Source: RGIG4608 sp051867875 (GTDB taxonomy: Bacteria; Bacillota; Clostridia; Oscillospirales; CAG-272). From it: a stretch of 11,196 nt of DNA. The translations under genes were made by a program, and so were the position numbers. Position 1 is the first letter of the stretch; each line of letters starts with the position of its first letter. Shown here in pieces: positions 1-6,358 of this stretch. Below the pieces are notes generated by a model. It had not been told where the DNA came from and did not search any database. It saw only the letters and a program-made list of their open reading frames with translations. Location of the stretch: NCBI GenBank assembly GCA_051867875.1, contig JBJDZG010000013.1, positions 1 to 11,196 on the forward strand, given 5' to 3'.

Positions 1-21
1 AGCCGAGCATCTGGCTTTTTT
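1..21 (+). terminator. Partial rho-independent terminator at window edge
   Basis: Short stem AGCC/GGCT (1-4 and 13-16) with an 8-nt loop, followed directly by a run of six T. The stem may continue left of the window. It would end transcription of a plus-strand gene lying outside this window. Confidence 0.4.
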
Positions 22-149
22 ATTTGCAAAAGGGAGAAACTGATGCCCGTCCGCAGGCAAACATTTCAAAGGATTCAAAGATCTCATTTGAAAATGAAAA
101 GATTAACTTTTTGTAAATATACACACTTAACCCTTGACAAAAGTGGTTT
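22..149. other. Junction sequence before the broken relaxase
   Basis: No recognisable gene. An ATG at 43 has a plausible ribosome site (AGGGAG about 6 nt upstream) and opens a 44-codon frame ending at 177. Its product resembles nothing I know and runs out of frame into the relaxase fragment, so it is more likely a truncated leader or chance frame. The relaxase frame is closed by a TGA at 135-137, and similarity to relaxases starts only at about 150. This stretch is therefore DNA joined to the relaxase by a deletion or rearrangement. It contains TTGACA-like sequence at 134-139 but no convincing -10 box. Confidence 0.4.
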
Positions 150-812
150 CACAATCACATCATTCTCAACTCGGTGAACATGGAAACGGGAAAGAAATTT
201 CATCAGAGCGCCGCCGAGATGCGGCAGGTCAAGGAGTATTCCAACAGGCTCTGCCGGGAGTACGGTCTCTCGGAAACCGAAACGAAATCTTCCTTCGGGA
301 CTATGCCGAAGTGGAAATCACAGCTGCGAAACAAAGCGTATTCCGTTGCCTGCCGCACTTGCTCCAAAGAAGATTTCATCTTTGAAATGGAGATGCACGG
401 CTACAAGGTTGACTGGAAAGAAAACCATAAGTATATCACCTTCACCTCGCCCGACGGTCACAAATGCCGTGACAACAAGCTCTTTGCCGAGCAACTTCTG
501 CGAAAGAATCTGGAGATCTACTATCTCCTCGGCGGTTGTGAATCGGGACTTGCGGATCAGTACAAGAGTTATGTGAACAACTCTCGCCCCGAACACAGCT
601 ACACCGTGGGAGACGGGCTCTTCCATCTTCTCAAAAATTTGCTCGAGACCATGCCGTACGATGGCCGCTTCACACCGCCCGTGGAGGAACATCAGCTCGA
701 CAAAATGACCGTGATGATGCTCGAAGCAATGGGCATCAAGGTCGAACCCAAGGCACTTTTACAGTACAGCGCAAACAACGAACGTGAAAACGAATACGGA
801 CTTTATATGTAA
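150..812 (+). pseudogene. MobP-type relaxase, 5'-truncated fragment
   Basis: Relaxases of the MOBP/HUH type nick plasmid or ICE DNA at oriT through an N-terminal tyrosine and a histidine-coordinated metal. Only the C-terminal part survives here. The frame begins HNHIILNSVNMETGKKFH, the family's third motif (HxH metal ligands followed by N-x-V-N). The WKSQLR segment and the KYITF strand typical of the region after the nuclease core follow. The N-terminal catalytic Tyr and the first histidine are absent, and a TGA at 135-137 closes the frame just upstream. A shorter frame could start at GTG 174 or ATG 180, but neither has a ribosome site and both lose the HxH pair. The fragment ends 14 nt before the excisionase-like gene. 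The relaxase identity is seen from motifs; loss of function is inferred. Confidence 0.75.
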
Positions 813-826
813 CGAAAGGAAAAGGA

Positions 827-1129
827 ATGCTCAATAACAATATCTTTTGTAATTACCCCGACGCGATGACGCTGTCACAGTTCGCCGAGTGTCTGAACAT
901 CAGCACCAAGCTTGCCTCACGACTCGTGCATGAGAAAAAGGTCTTCGCCAAAAAAGTTGGACGGGAATACCGCATCTCGAAAAGCTCTGTGGTGGAATTT
1001 GTCCGTGGAGAGAAAAAACACAAGAAAAAAAGTTGTGTTGTAAATGTAACTTCGAACCCACAGGACTGGATAATTGAAGATAAATGTGGTATCTTGTGTG
1101 CTGCCGCAAAGCGAAAGGAGGTATGCTGA
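827..1129 (+). CDS. Excisionase-like HTH protein
   Basis: A 100-residue protein with an excisionase/MerR-like winged helix (HTH_17 type) at about residues 12-62: a helix MTLSQFAECLNISTKLASRL, then a wing and the VGREYRISKSSVVEFV signature. Such proteins bend attachment-site DNA and direct a tyrosine integrase towards excision, or serve as small regulators of the element. The ribosome site is AAAGGAAAAGG just before ATG 827. The stop overlaps the integrase ribosome-site region and lies 1 nt before the integrase ATG, so the two are translationally coupled. The C-terminal third (from about residue 63) is lysine-rich and then unlike the family; an AACACAA/TTGTGTT inverted repeat lies in that part of the coding sequence. 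The directional role is inferred from position beside the integrase. Confidence 0.75.
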   Translation: MLNNNIFCNYPDAMTLSQFAECLNISTKLASRLVHEKKVFAKKVGREYRISKSSVVEFVRGEKKHKKKSCVVNVTSNPQDWIIEDKCGILCAAAKRKEVC

Positions 1130-1130
1130 T

Positions 1131-2342
1131 ATGGCAAATAAACCGAGTAAAGACATCTCGGGAAGCGTTCAGGAAAAGAGAGGTATGCTGTATCTGGTGG
1201 TCAGCTACAAGGATACCGTAACGCAGAAAAACAAAACCAAATGGCTGGGGCTTGGACTGCCTGCCGGCTCCACAAAATCGCTCATCAACAAAGCTGTCAG
1301 AGAGGCAAAGAACAAGTTTGAAAGCGAGTACAAGCGCTTCCTTGACGGCTACGACGATCCGACCAAATATCCTCTTCTGCAATTCATGAACGACTGGCTC
1401 GACCGCGTACACATCCACAAGATCCAAGAGTCCACATATTACGGCTACAAGAGAAGAGTGAGCGGAAAGATGGCGAAATACTTTGACGAAAAGATCACGC
1501 TTGCCGACTGCAAGCCGAGGCTCATTCACGGCTTCTACGATTATCTGCGCGAGGACGGCGACAGCGAGCAAACGATCCTGCATTATCACAATCTGCTGCA
1601 CACTGCCTTCGAATACGCCATCCGCCAGGAGATCCTCGAATACAATCCCATGGACCGAGTGGAGCGCCCGCAACCGAAGAAGTTCGTCGGCGACTTCTAC
1701 TCGGTGGACGAGGTAAAAACTCTGCTCGAACACGCCAAAGAGGATGTCATCTATATTCCCATCGTCCTTGCCGTCTACTGCGGACTGCGCCGGAGCGAGG
1801 CACTTGGGCTGTCGTGGAGCAACATCGACTTTGAGAATGACAAAATCTTTATCGGGCAGAAGGTGCTGGAGGTCGTCCGCAACGGCAAAATGGAACAGGT
1901 GGTCAGCGACGAGATGAAGACCGAAAGCTCACGCCGCAGCTTCCGCATGGTTCCCGAGGTCAAGGAGATCCTGCTCGCCCACAAGGCACAACAAGAGGTC
2001 TATCGCCGGCAATTCCGCCGAGCCTACAGCAAAAAATACCTTGACATGGTCTGTGTCAATCCCTTGGGGGAGCTGATCAAGCCAAGCTATATCACATCTC
2101 ACTTCCCGAAGCTGTTGAAGCAATACGGGATGCGGGATATCCGCTTCCACGACCTGCGCCACACCTGCGCTTCGCTCCTCGTATCGTTGGATGTGAACAT
2201 GAAGGTCATTCAGAAGTACCTTGGCCACAGCAATATGAGTACGACGGCAGATATTTATTCTCACCTTGATGTCAACGCAACGGGCGAGGCGGGTATGAAG
2301 CTGGGCAAGCTCCTTGCTGATGATGAAAGCGAGGTGAGCTGA
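1131..2342 (+). CDS. Tyrosine site-specific recombinase (integrase)
   Basis: A 403-residue phage/ICE-type integrase that cuts and rejoins attachment sites through a 3'-phosphotyrosine. About residues 1-70 form an N-terminal arm-type DNA-binding domain. About 80-165 form the SAM-like core-binding domain. About 185-390 form the catalytic domain. The full catalytic set is visible: Arg220 (CGLRRSEALGL), Lys263 in the beta-hairpin (MKTESSRR), His340 and Arg343 (HDLRHT), His366 (LGHSNMSTT) and nucleophile Tyr376 (DIYSH). I chose ATG 1131 because AAAGGAGG lies 9 nt upstream; an in-frame ATG at 1074 lies inside the preceding gene. Length and residues look intact, so the enzyme may still be active. 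The nearby tRNA-Ser is the likely attachment site (inference). Confidence 0.95.
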   Translation: MANKPSKDISGSVQEKRGMLYLVVSYKDTVTQKNKTKWLGLGLPAGSTKSLINKAVREAKNKFESEYKRFLDGYDDPTKYPLLQFMNDWLDRVHIHKIQESTYYGYKRRVSGKMAKYFDEKITLADCKPRLIHGFYDYLREDGDSEQTILHYHNLLHTAFEYAIRQEILEYNPMDRVERPQPKKFVGDFYSVDEVKTLLEHAKEDVIYIPIVLAVYCGLRRSEALGLSWSNIDFENDKIFIGQKVLEVVRNGKMEQVVSDEMKTESSRRSFRMVPEVKEILLAHKAQQEVYRRQFRRAYSKKYLDMVCVNPLGELIKPSYITSHFPKLLKQYGMRDIRFHDLRHTCASLLVSLDVNMKVIQKYLGHSNMSTTADIYSHLDVNATGEAGMKLGKLLADDESEVS

Positions 2343-2343
2343 T

Positions 2344-2955
2344 ATGCTGGGGGAAGGCGAAATATCCTTGGAACAGCTCTACAAAATGCTTCACGTCAGC
2401 AAGAGAAAAGCGGCGTGGATGCTACAGAACGGCATCATTCCGTGTCGCATCCGTCCGACCGCTACCCACCGATATATCATCCGCCTTGAGGACGTAGAAA
2501 TTTATCTGCAGAAGCAAAGAAAGGCAAGGCGAGAGGAGATCCCCGTGGGGATCTTCAACGCCAAGCCCCGGAAGCGTGAGGTCTTATTGAACCGCCAGCC
2601 CGTGGATACCGTCACCATCGCAGAGTGCTATGTCACCCTTGCGGATGAATACAAGGATGCGTTCCGGGCGCATGTGGAGAAGCGACTCCGGTACACAGCC
2701 GACGCCTTGGTCATCGATACCGCGGCAGAGATCATCGGTTACAGCCGCGGCATGGTGTTGTCCCACATTCAGCAAAAACACATTGATGCCGTCCGCATCA
2801 GCGGCAAGTATATCATCTCCAAAGCCGCCATCGTTGACTTTCTCGTCAGCGACATTGCCTTCGGGATCGTTAACAAATCCGCATGGCATATGAATACGAT
2901 CCTACAGTTTTCTGATAAAGCCAAGCCGAACCACACAAACGAAGAAAATTTCTAA
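2344..2955 (+). CDS. Protein with two excisionase-like HTH domains
   Basis: A 203-residue protein carrying two separate HTH_17-type winged helices: residues about 6-57 (ISLEQLYKMLHVSKRKAAWM, then a wing and a YIIRLEDVEIYL strand-helix) and about 126-170 (IDTAAEIIGYSRGMVLSHI, then RISGKYIISKAAIVDFL). The two halves share the same order of elements, which suggests internal duplication with a basic linker between them. ATG 2344 lies 1 nt after the integrase stop with GAGG at 2331-2334, so it belongs to the same operon. It could be a second directionality factor or a transcriptional regulator of the element; the sequence does not decide. The last 25 residues are polar and probably disordered. Confidence 0.75.
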   Translation: MLGEGEISLEQLYKMLHVSKRKAAWMLQNGIIPCRIRPTATHRYIIRLEDVEIYLQKQRKARREEIPVGIFNAKPRKREVLLNRQPVDTVTIAECYVTLADEYKDAFRAHVEKRLRYTADALVIDTAAEIIGYSRGMVLSHIQQKHIDAVRISGKYIISKAAIVDFLVSDIAFGIVNKSAWHMNTILQFSDKAKPNHTNEENF

Positions 2956-2972
2956 AAATATGTCAAAACCAT

Positions 2973-3015
2973 AGTCCCGAAAAGCCTTATGTAGAAAGGG
3001 TTTTCGGGACTTTTT
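2973..3015 (+). terminator. Terminator of the integrase operon
   Basis: Perfect 11-bp stem AGTCCCGAAAA (2973-2983) with TTTTCGGGACT (3001-3011). A nested CCTT/AAGG pairing lies inside the 17-nt loop, and the stem is followed by TTTTT. It begins 17 nt after the stop of the two-HTH gene. Confidence 0.85.
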
Positions 3016-3089
3016 GCTTAACGGAGAATTGCGAGAAAATGCGAGAAATCGGGCAAAAATCAGCGCAAAATCAAAAATGCAAAAAAGAG

Positions 3090-3124
3090 AAAAGCCTCGA
3101 AAACGTAGTGTTTTCAAGGCTTTT
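3090..3124 (-). terminator. Terminator downstream of tRNA-Ser
   Basis: Stem AAAAGCCT-GAAAAC pairs with GTTTTC-AGGCTTTT, with one C/A mismatch and a 5-nt loop. Read on the minus strand it starts 3 nt after the tRNA CCA end and is followed by a T-rich run (complement of 3081-3089). It can also work in the plus direction. It lies on the element side of the tRNA 3' end, so the mobile element may have supplied the tRNA's current terminator (inference). Confidence 0.7.
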
Positions 3125-3127
3125 TGA

Positions 3128-3216
3128 TGGCGGAGAGGAAGGGATTCGAACCCTTGTGGGGTTGCCCCCAAACGGTTTTCAAGACCGCCTCGTTATGACC
3201 GCTTCGATACCTCTCC
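3128..3216 (-). tRNA. tRNA-Ser (anticodon UGA)
   Basis: On the minus strand the gene runs from GGAGAGG at 3216 to an encoded CCA at 3128-3130, 89 nt in all. The acceptor stem GGAGAGG/CCTCTCC is perfect, followed by discriminator G. The anticodon stem GCGGT/ACCGT holds loop CTTGAAA, giving anticodon TGA (plus-strand 3179-3181). A long variable arm with a GGGG/CCCC stem and a T arm AGGG-TTCGAAT-CCCT complete a class II serine tRNA. It decodes UCA and other UCN codons. Its 3' end faces the integrase operon, and its 5' half is repeated in the next 610 bp. A hairpin CTGCC-AAAA-GGCAG (3226-3239) lies immediately upstream of its 5' end. I see no clear promoter for the present copy. Confidence 0.97.
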
Positions 3217-3366
3217 ATATATGAACTGCCAAAAGGCAGATTTCATCTGATATTCAATTGTTTTAGAAATTCTTTTAGAAATGCGCTTTTGTGCTGCTTT
3301 CGGAGTGCCGAAAAAGTCAGGTGTTATAAGGATTTTCCCGATTTTTGCGTCTGCAATGCTCGCAAA
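3217..3366. other. Spacer between tRNA-Ser and its first half-copy
   Basis: A gene-free stretch. It contains the CTGCC-AAAA-GGCAG hairpin at 3226-3239 and an imperfect tandem of TTTTAGAAAT around 3262-3282. It separates the functional tRNA 5' half from an identical displaced half at 3367-3407. It may be what remains of a small inserted element; open frames here look like chance. Confidence 0.4.
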
Positions 3367-3407
3367 TTTTCAAGACCGCCTCGTTATGACCGCTTCGATA
3401 CCTCTCC
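3367..3407 (-). repeat. Displaced tRNA-Ser 5' half (copy B)
   Basis: These 41 nt are identical to 3176-3216 of the tRNA gene, from the 3' side of the anticodon loop (plus-strand TTTTCAAG) to the first base of the acceptor stem. Upstream and downstream sequences differ from the tRNA. The 5' flank GTATAATAGTATTAAATT also follows the later half-copies, so it is probably the ancestral 5' flank of the gene. Identity ending at the anticodon loop is what tyrosine recombinase crossover in a tRNA gene leaves behind. Confidence 0.85.
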
Positions 3408-3825
3408 GTATAATAGTATTAAATTGTCGGTTTATGACTGTTTCGGTTATTCAAATACATACGGTTTTCAAGACTCGTGCCCAACCGAAAATATAGTCGT
3501 CTGTCTCGCGGATTCGCCGCTCGTCATACTCCTTATTTTCGGTACTCACTTCGCAAAAAACGATACTCAATCGTTTTTTGCTCGTTCCCCCGTTATGACC
3601 GCGTGCGCTTTCTCCGTATAATAGTGTTCAATTGTCGGTTTATGACTGTTTCGGTTATTCAAATACATACGGTTTTCAAAATTCGTGCCCAACCGAAAAT
3701 ATAGTCGTCTGTCTCGCGGATTCGCCGCTCGTCATACTCCTTATTTTCGGTACTCACTTCGCAAAAAACGATACTCAATCGTTTTTTTGCTCGTTCCCCC
3801 GTTATGACCGCTTCGATACCTCTCC
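3408..3825. repeat. Two tandem ~209-bp units with tRNA-half ends
   Basis: Unit 1 is 3408-3615 and unit 2 is 3616-3825; they differ by scattered substitutions and small indels. Each starts with GTATAATAGTRTT and ends in a tRNA-Ser 5' piece: 3800-3825 is identical to tRNA 3191-3216, while 3591-3615 is degenerate. Each also holds an anticodon-arm-like ACGGTTTTCAA (3461 and 3669). Between these tRNA-like pieces is an insert of about 116 bp. It carries inverted repeats ACCGAAAATA/TATTTTCGGT (3484-3493, 3534-3543), an inner GCGG/CCGC hairpin, and GCAAAAAACGAT/ATCGTTTTTTGC (3553-3564, 3570-3581); all recur in unit 2. Small open frames that cross the units are repeats of one another and look non-coding. 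Confidence 0.85.
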
Positions 3826-4028
3826 GTATAATAGTATTAAATTACCTATACGCGCATGATATTTAGTTATCCGCCAAAAACCGAAGTTTCGGGGTGTCGG
3901 TGCAGAAATTCGGATTTCTTGCGACTTAAATATATTACCATATTCCAGGGCTAATGTCAAGCAATTTTTGAAATTTCGGCTATTATTTTTGTTAACGGAA
4001 GGAATTTTGCAAGTTTCGCAGTTTTCTC

Positions 4029-4057
4029 TTGACAAAACATTGTGAAAAAGGCATAAT
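4029..4057 (+). promoter_or_regulatory. galT promoter
   Basis: TTGACA at 4029-4034 and CATAAT at 4052-4057 with a 17-nt spacer. Transcription would start near 4064 and give a leader of about 30 nt to the galT ATG at 4093. No clear operator is visible around it. The stretch 3826-4028 upstream is AT-rich and holds no gene, only small stems such as AGAAAT-TCGG-ATTTCT near 3904. Confidence 0.8.
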
Positions 4058-4092
4058 ATACTTGAAAAAATATGAACTCCATGGAGGCTGAC

Positions 4093-5592
4093 ATGATAGA
4101 AACATACATTGACGCTCTTGTTTGCTACGGAATGAATACGGGGTTGATTGAACCCGTAGACCACGACGTAGCGGTGAACAAAATCCTTGAAATAATGAGG
4201 CTTGACGACTACACGCCGTCGAGCGGAGAGTTGCCTGAGGATATTGAGGAAATACTCGCGGGACTGCTCGAGGACGCGGTGGAGAGGGGAATAATCGACG
4301 ACAGTATTACCGCGCGCGACCTCTTTGATACCAAACTGATGGGCGCGATTACGCCCATGCCGAGGGAAGTAAAGGCGAAATTCGACGTGCTTTACGCTTC
4401 TTCTCCCGTGGAAGCCACCGATTTTTACTACGAGCTTTCAAAAAATACCGATTACATACGCACCTACCGCATCAAAAAGGATATGCGCTGGACTTATGAG
4501 TGCGATTACGGAGAGCTTGATATTACGATAAACCTTTCAAAGCCCGAAAAGGACCCCAAGGCGATAGCTGCGGCGAAGCTTGCACCGCAGAGCGGTTATC
4601 CAAAGTGCGCGCTTTGTGCAGAGAACGCGGGCTATGCGGGCAGAATCAATCACCCTGCAAGGCAGAATCACCGCCCGCTTCCCATCACGGTTGACGGCGC
4701 GGACTGGTACTTGCAGTACAGTCCGTACGTATATTACAACGAGCATTGCATCGTGTTCAATCGCGAGCACATTCCGATGAAGATAGACAGGGGTGCGTTT
4801 CGCAAGCTTCTTTCGTTTGTTGAGCAATTTCCTCACTATTTCGTGGGTTCGAATGCTGATTTGCCCATCGTGGGCGGTTCAATTTTGAGCCACGAGCATT
4901 TTCAGGGCGGACACTATACTTTCGCCATGGCGAAAGCTCCTATCCGCGAAAAGCTTGAATTTGCGGGCTTTGAGGACGTTTCTGCGGGCATCGTGCGTTG
5001 GCCCATGTCCGTAATCCGACTTGAATGCGAGAGCGCCGAGAGAATCGTCGAGCTTTCCGATAAGATTTTGACGAAATGGCGCGGATATACCGACGAGAGC
5101 GCGTTCATTTTTGCCGAAACCGACGGCGAGCCACACAATACCATTACGCCCATCGCGCGAATGGTTGACGGACGCTTCCAGATGGACCTCGTGCTTCGCA
5201 ACAATATCACGACAGAGGAGTATCCTCTCGGTGTTTATCATCCCCACCCCGAGCTTCACCACATTAAGAAAGAAAATATCGGACTTATCGAAGTAATGGG
5301 ACTTGCTGTGCTTCCTGCGCGCCTTAAAGGCGAGATGGAGGCACTCCGCATGGCAATTTTGTCGGGCGCCGACCTATATTCGGACGAGGTGCTCAAAAAG
5401 CACGCACCTTGGGCGGAAGAACTCAAAACGAGATACGAATTTACCGCCGAGAATACCGAGGAAATCTTGCTTCGTGAAATAGGAGCTGTGTTCGCTCGCG
5501 TGCTCGAAGATGCGGGCGTTTACAAGAACACCGACGCGGGCAGAGAAGCGTTCAGACGTTTCATTAGGTTTGTGAATGATAGAAGTCAGTAA
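4093..5592 (+). CDS. galT: UDP-glucose--hexose-1-phosphate uridylyltransferase
   Basis: Leloir-pathway enzyme (EC 2.7.7.12) that moves UMP from UDP-glucose to galactose-1-phosphate in the cytosol. This is the Firmicutes class II form of about 500 residues. The active-site motif SHEHFQGGH is at residues 266-274, with nucleophile His269 by analogy with the HxHxQ motif of the family. The YPKCALCAEN segment (169-178) and GRINHPARQNHRPL are also characteristic. I chose ATG 4093 because GGAGG at 4083-4087 sits 5 nt upstream and the family begins MIxxxIDxLVxYG. In-frame ATGs at 4072 and 4081 would add up to seven residues, and the one at 4081 overlaps the ribosome site. No galK, galE or galactose transporter adjoins it, so it appears to be a single-gene unit. 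Confidence 0.95.
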   Translation: MIETYIDALVCYGMNTGLIEPVDHDVAVNKILEIMRLDDYTPSSGELPEDIEEILAGLLEDAVERGIIDDSITARDLFDTKLMGAITPMPREVKAKFDVLYASSPVEATDFYYELSKNTDYIRTYRIKKDMRWTYECDYGELDITINLSKPEKDPKAIAAAKLAPQSGYPKCALCAENAGYAGRINHPARQNHRPLPITVDGADWYLQYSPYVYYNEHCIVFNREHIPMKIDRGAFRKLLSFVEQFPHYFVGSNADLPIVGGSILSHEHFQGGHYTFAMAKAPIREKLEFAGFEDVSAGIVRWPMSVIRLECESAERIVELSDKILTKWRGYTDESAFIFAETDGEPHNTITPIARMVDGRFQMDLVLRNNITTEEYPLGVYHPHPELHHIKKENIGLIEVMGLAVLPARLKGEMEALRMAILSGADLYSDEVLKKHAPWAEELKTRYEFTAENTEEILLREIGAVFARVLEDAGVYKNTDAGREAFRRFIRFVNDRSQ

Positions 5593-5638
5593 ATGAAAAT
5601 GTTACTTTTTTGAAAAAGGTAGACCGGCGAGGGATTTG

Positions 5639-5669
5639 CAAAACGGGGCGTCGAGGACGTCGCCCCATA
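5639..5669 (+). repeat. GC-rich palindromic repeat, copy 1
   Basis: A 22-nt core at 5644-5665 that starts GGGGCGTCGAGG and ends CGTCGCCCC. The same core occurs at 10901-10922 in this orientation and reversed at 10719-10740, with matching flanks (AAAACG before, TAC after). The outer bases GGGGCG/CGCCCC form a hairpin stem. It lies about 45 nt after the galT stop. Confidence 0.85.
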
Positions 5670-5748
5670 CAAAATAACATTCAACTTGTGAGAATTAGCC
5701 TTTTGCCTTCTCTTAGTTTGGCTTCGTAGCAAAAATCCGCGCAAACAG

Positions 5749-5771
5749 AATGTGTTGCAACGCAACACATT
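5749..5771. repeat. Perfect 10-bp inverted repeat
   Basis: AATGTGTTGC (5749-5758) and GCAACACATT (5762-5771) around a 3-nt centre. It touches the following terminator stem directly, so the two hairpins form one block. Confidence 0.7.
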
Positions 5772-5815
5772 AAACGAGGATGTAATGATTTGGCATTACA
5801 TCCTCGTTTGTTTTT
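5772..5815 (+). terminator. Strong terminator downstream of galT
   Basis: Perfect 16-bp stem AAACGAGGATGTAATG (5772-5787) with CATTACATCCTCGTTT (5794-5809), loop ATTTGG, then a T run to 5815. It lies about 180 nt past the galT stop. The complementary strand has an A/T-rich side too, so it may also act in reverse. Confidence 0.75.
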
Positions 5816-6051
5816 CGTCCGAAAAACCTGTTTGCTGATAAGCGGACGGACGCGTTACTTTTACTATGGGTATTGATGGCAAACGAATTGGCGCTACAAA
5901 AAAGCCACCTCATTCGGTAGAAGGCTTATTCTCAAATGGATTCGCCACGCATCTCCTACCGAAGAAGTCATATATTTATGCAGCTACGCCAAGCTTTCCT
6001 CACTCAAAGAGAAGCTTGCGAGGTGCGCAGAAATTTTTGGCACGCCTTTTC
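5816..6051. other. Gene-free stretch between galT terminator and XRE gene
   Basis: No supported gene. An open plus frame at 5866-6063 has no ribosome site and runs into the antisense side of the XRE gene, so I do not call it. Partial stems are visible: TTCGGTAG (5913-5920) with CTACCGAA (5956-5963), AAGCTT repeats around 5990-6016, and AGGTGCGC/GCACGCCT before TTTT near 6020-6053. The mosaic looks like a dispersed intergenic repeat or a decayed small element. Confidence 0.4.
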
Positions 6052-6291
6052 TTACTCCAATAAATCTTTATAATCAACATTGAATATTTTTCTAAATGCA
6101 ATAAGTTCAATATCGGTTACAAATCGCTTTCCGCATTCTATTCGTTGAATAGCATTTTTGTCTATATCTATTCCAACCAATTGCATTTTATCTGCTAATT
6201 CTCTTTGTGAAATTTTCAATTCAGTACGAAACTTAGTGATATTTCGTCCGCAAATATTATTCAATCCTTCTTGTGATTTATTTATAAACAT
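6052..6291 (-). CDS. XRE-family transcriptional regulator
   Basis: A 79-residue protein that is almost entirely one Cro/C1-type helix-turn-helix domain, about residues 16-75. Helices include ITKFRTELKISQRELADKM, a recognition part DKNAIQRIECGKR and a closing ELIAFRKIFNVDYKDLL. It probably binds the palindrome in the divergent control region and represses the DUF4352 gene, itself, or both. I chose the ATG at 6291 because AGAGGG precedes it on the minus strand. An upstream in-frame ATG at 6312 would add seven residues but lacks a ribosome site. The gene is clearly AT-richer than galT and the FAD gene, as is its divergent partner. There is no sensor or cleavage domain, so what relieves repression is unknown. 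Confidence 0.85.
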   Translation of the reverse strand: MFINKSQEGLNNICGRNITKFRTELKISQRELADKMQLVGIDIDKNAIQRIECGKRFVTDIELIAFRKIFNVDYKDLLE

Positions 6292-6306
6292 AATTTCCCT
6301 CTTTTT

Positions 6307-6315
6307 TGACATTTA
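6307..6315. promoter_or_regulatory. Operator half-site next to XRE start
   Basis: TGACATTTA differs in one base from the half-site TGACATTCA of the palindrome at 6359-6377. It lies in the leader of the XRE gene and 4 nt from the -35 box of the divergent promoter. It may be a second, weaker binding site for autoregulation. Confidence 0.4.
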
Positions 6316-6319
6316 GGTA

Positions 6320-6348
6320 TTGACAATAAAAATATTATATGCTATAAT
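6320..6348 (+). promoter_or_regulatory. Promoter of the DUF4352 gene
   Basis: Consensus TTGACA (6320-6325), a 17-nt spacer and consensus TATAAT (6343-6348). Transcription should start near 6355, just before the palindrome. A TATAAT on the minus strand (6334-6339) may serve the XRE gene from within the same spacer, though no good -35 box accompanies it. Confidence 0.85.
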
Positions 6349-6358
6349 AAAGAAAAAA

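Larger units (their letters stand above)
150..3127. mobile_element. Decayed integrative element next to tRNA-Ser
   Basis: A relaxase fragment, excisionase-like gene, complete tyrosine integrase and two-HTH gene run in one direction and abut the 3' end of a tRNA-Ser gene. This is the right-end layout of many Clostridia ICEs and mobilizable elements. The left limit given is the point where relaxase similarity starts. The right limit is the tRNA CCA end; the real attachment core may lie inside the tRNA. No copy of the tRNA 3' half is visible at the left, so the left attachment site is lost or outside the window. No type IV secretion, replication or cargo genes are present. Confidence 0.65.

Noticed and set aside
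43..177. 44-codon open frame with a plausible ribosome site at the left edge
   Set aside because: No recognisable family, and it runs out of frame into the relaxase fragment; probably a truncated leader or chance frame.
1074..1130. Earlier in-frame ATG for the integrase
   Set aside because: It lies inside the excisionase-like gene and has no ribosome site, while ATG 1131 has AAAGGAGG at the right distance.
3367..3825. CRISPR array because of evenly spaced repeats near 200 bp
   Set aside because: The spacing is far too large, the intervening DNA is itself repeated, and the repeats are tRNA fragments.
3281..3859. Several small open frames across the tRNA-half repeats
   Set aside because: They translate the tandem repeats and tRNA pieces, repeat one another in different frames and lack ribosome sites.
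5866..6063. Open plus frame of 65 codons
   Set aside because: No ribosome site, no recognisable family, overlaps the XRE gene end in antisense and lies in hairpin-rich DNA.
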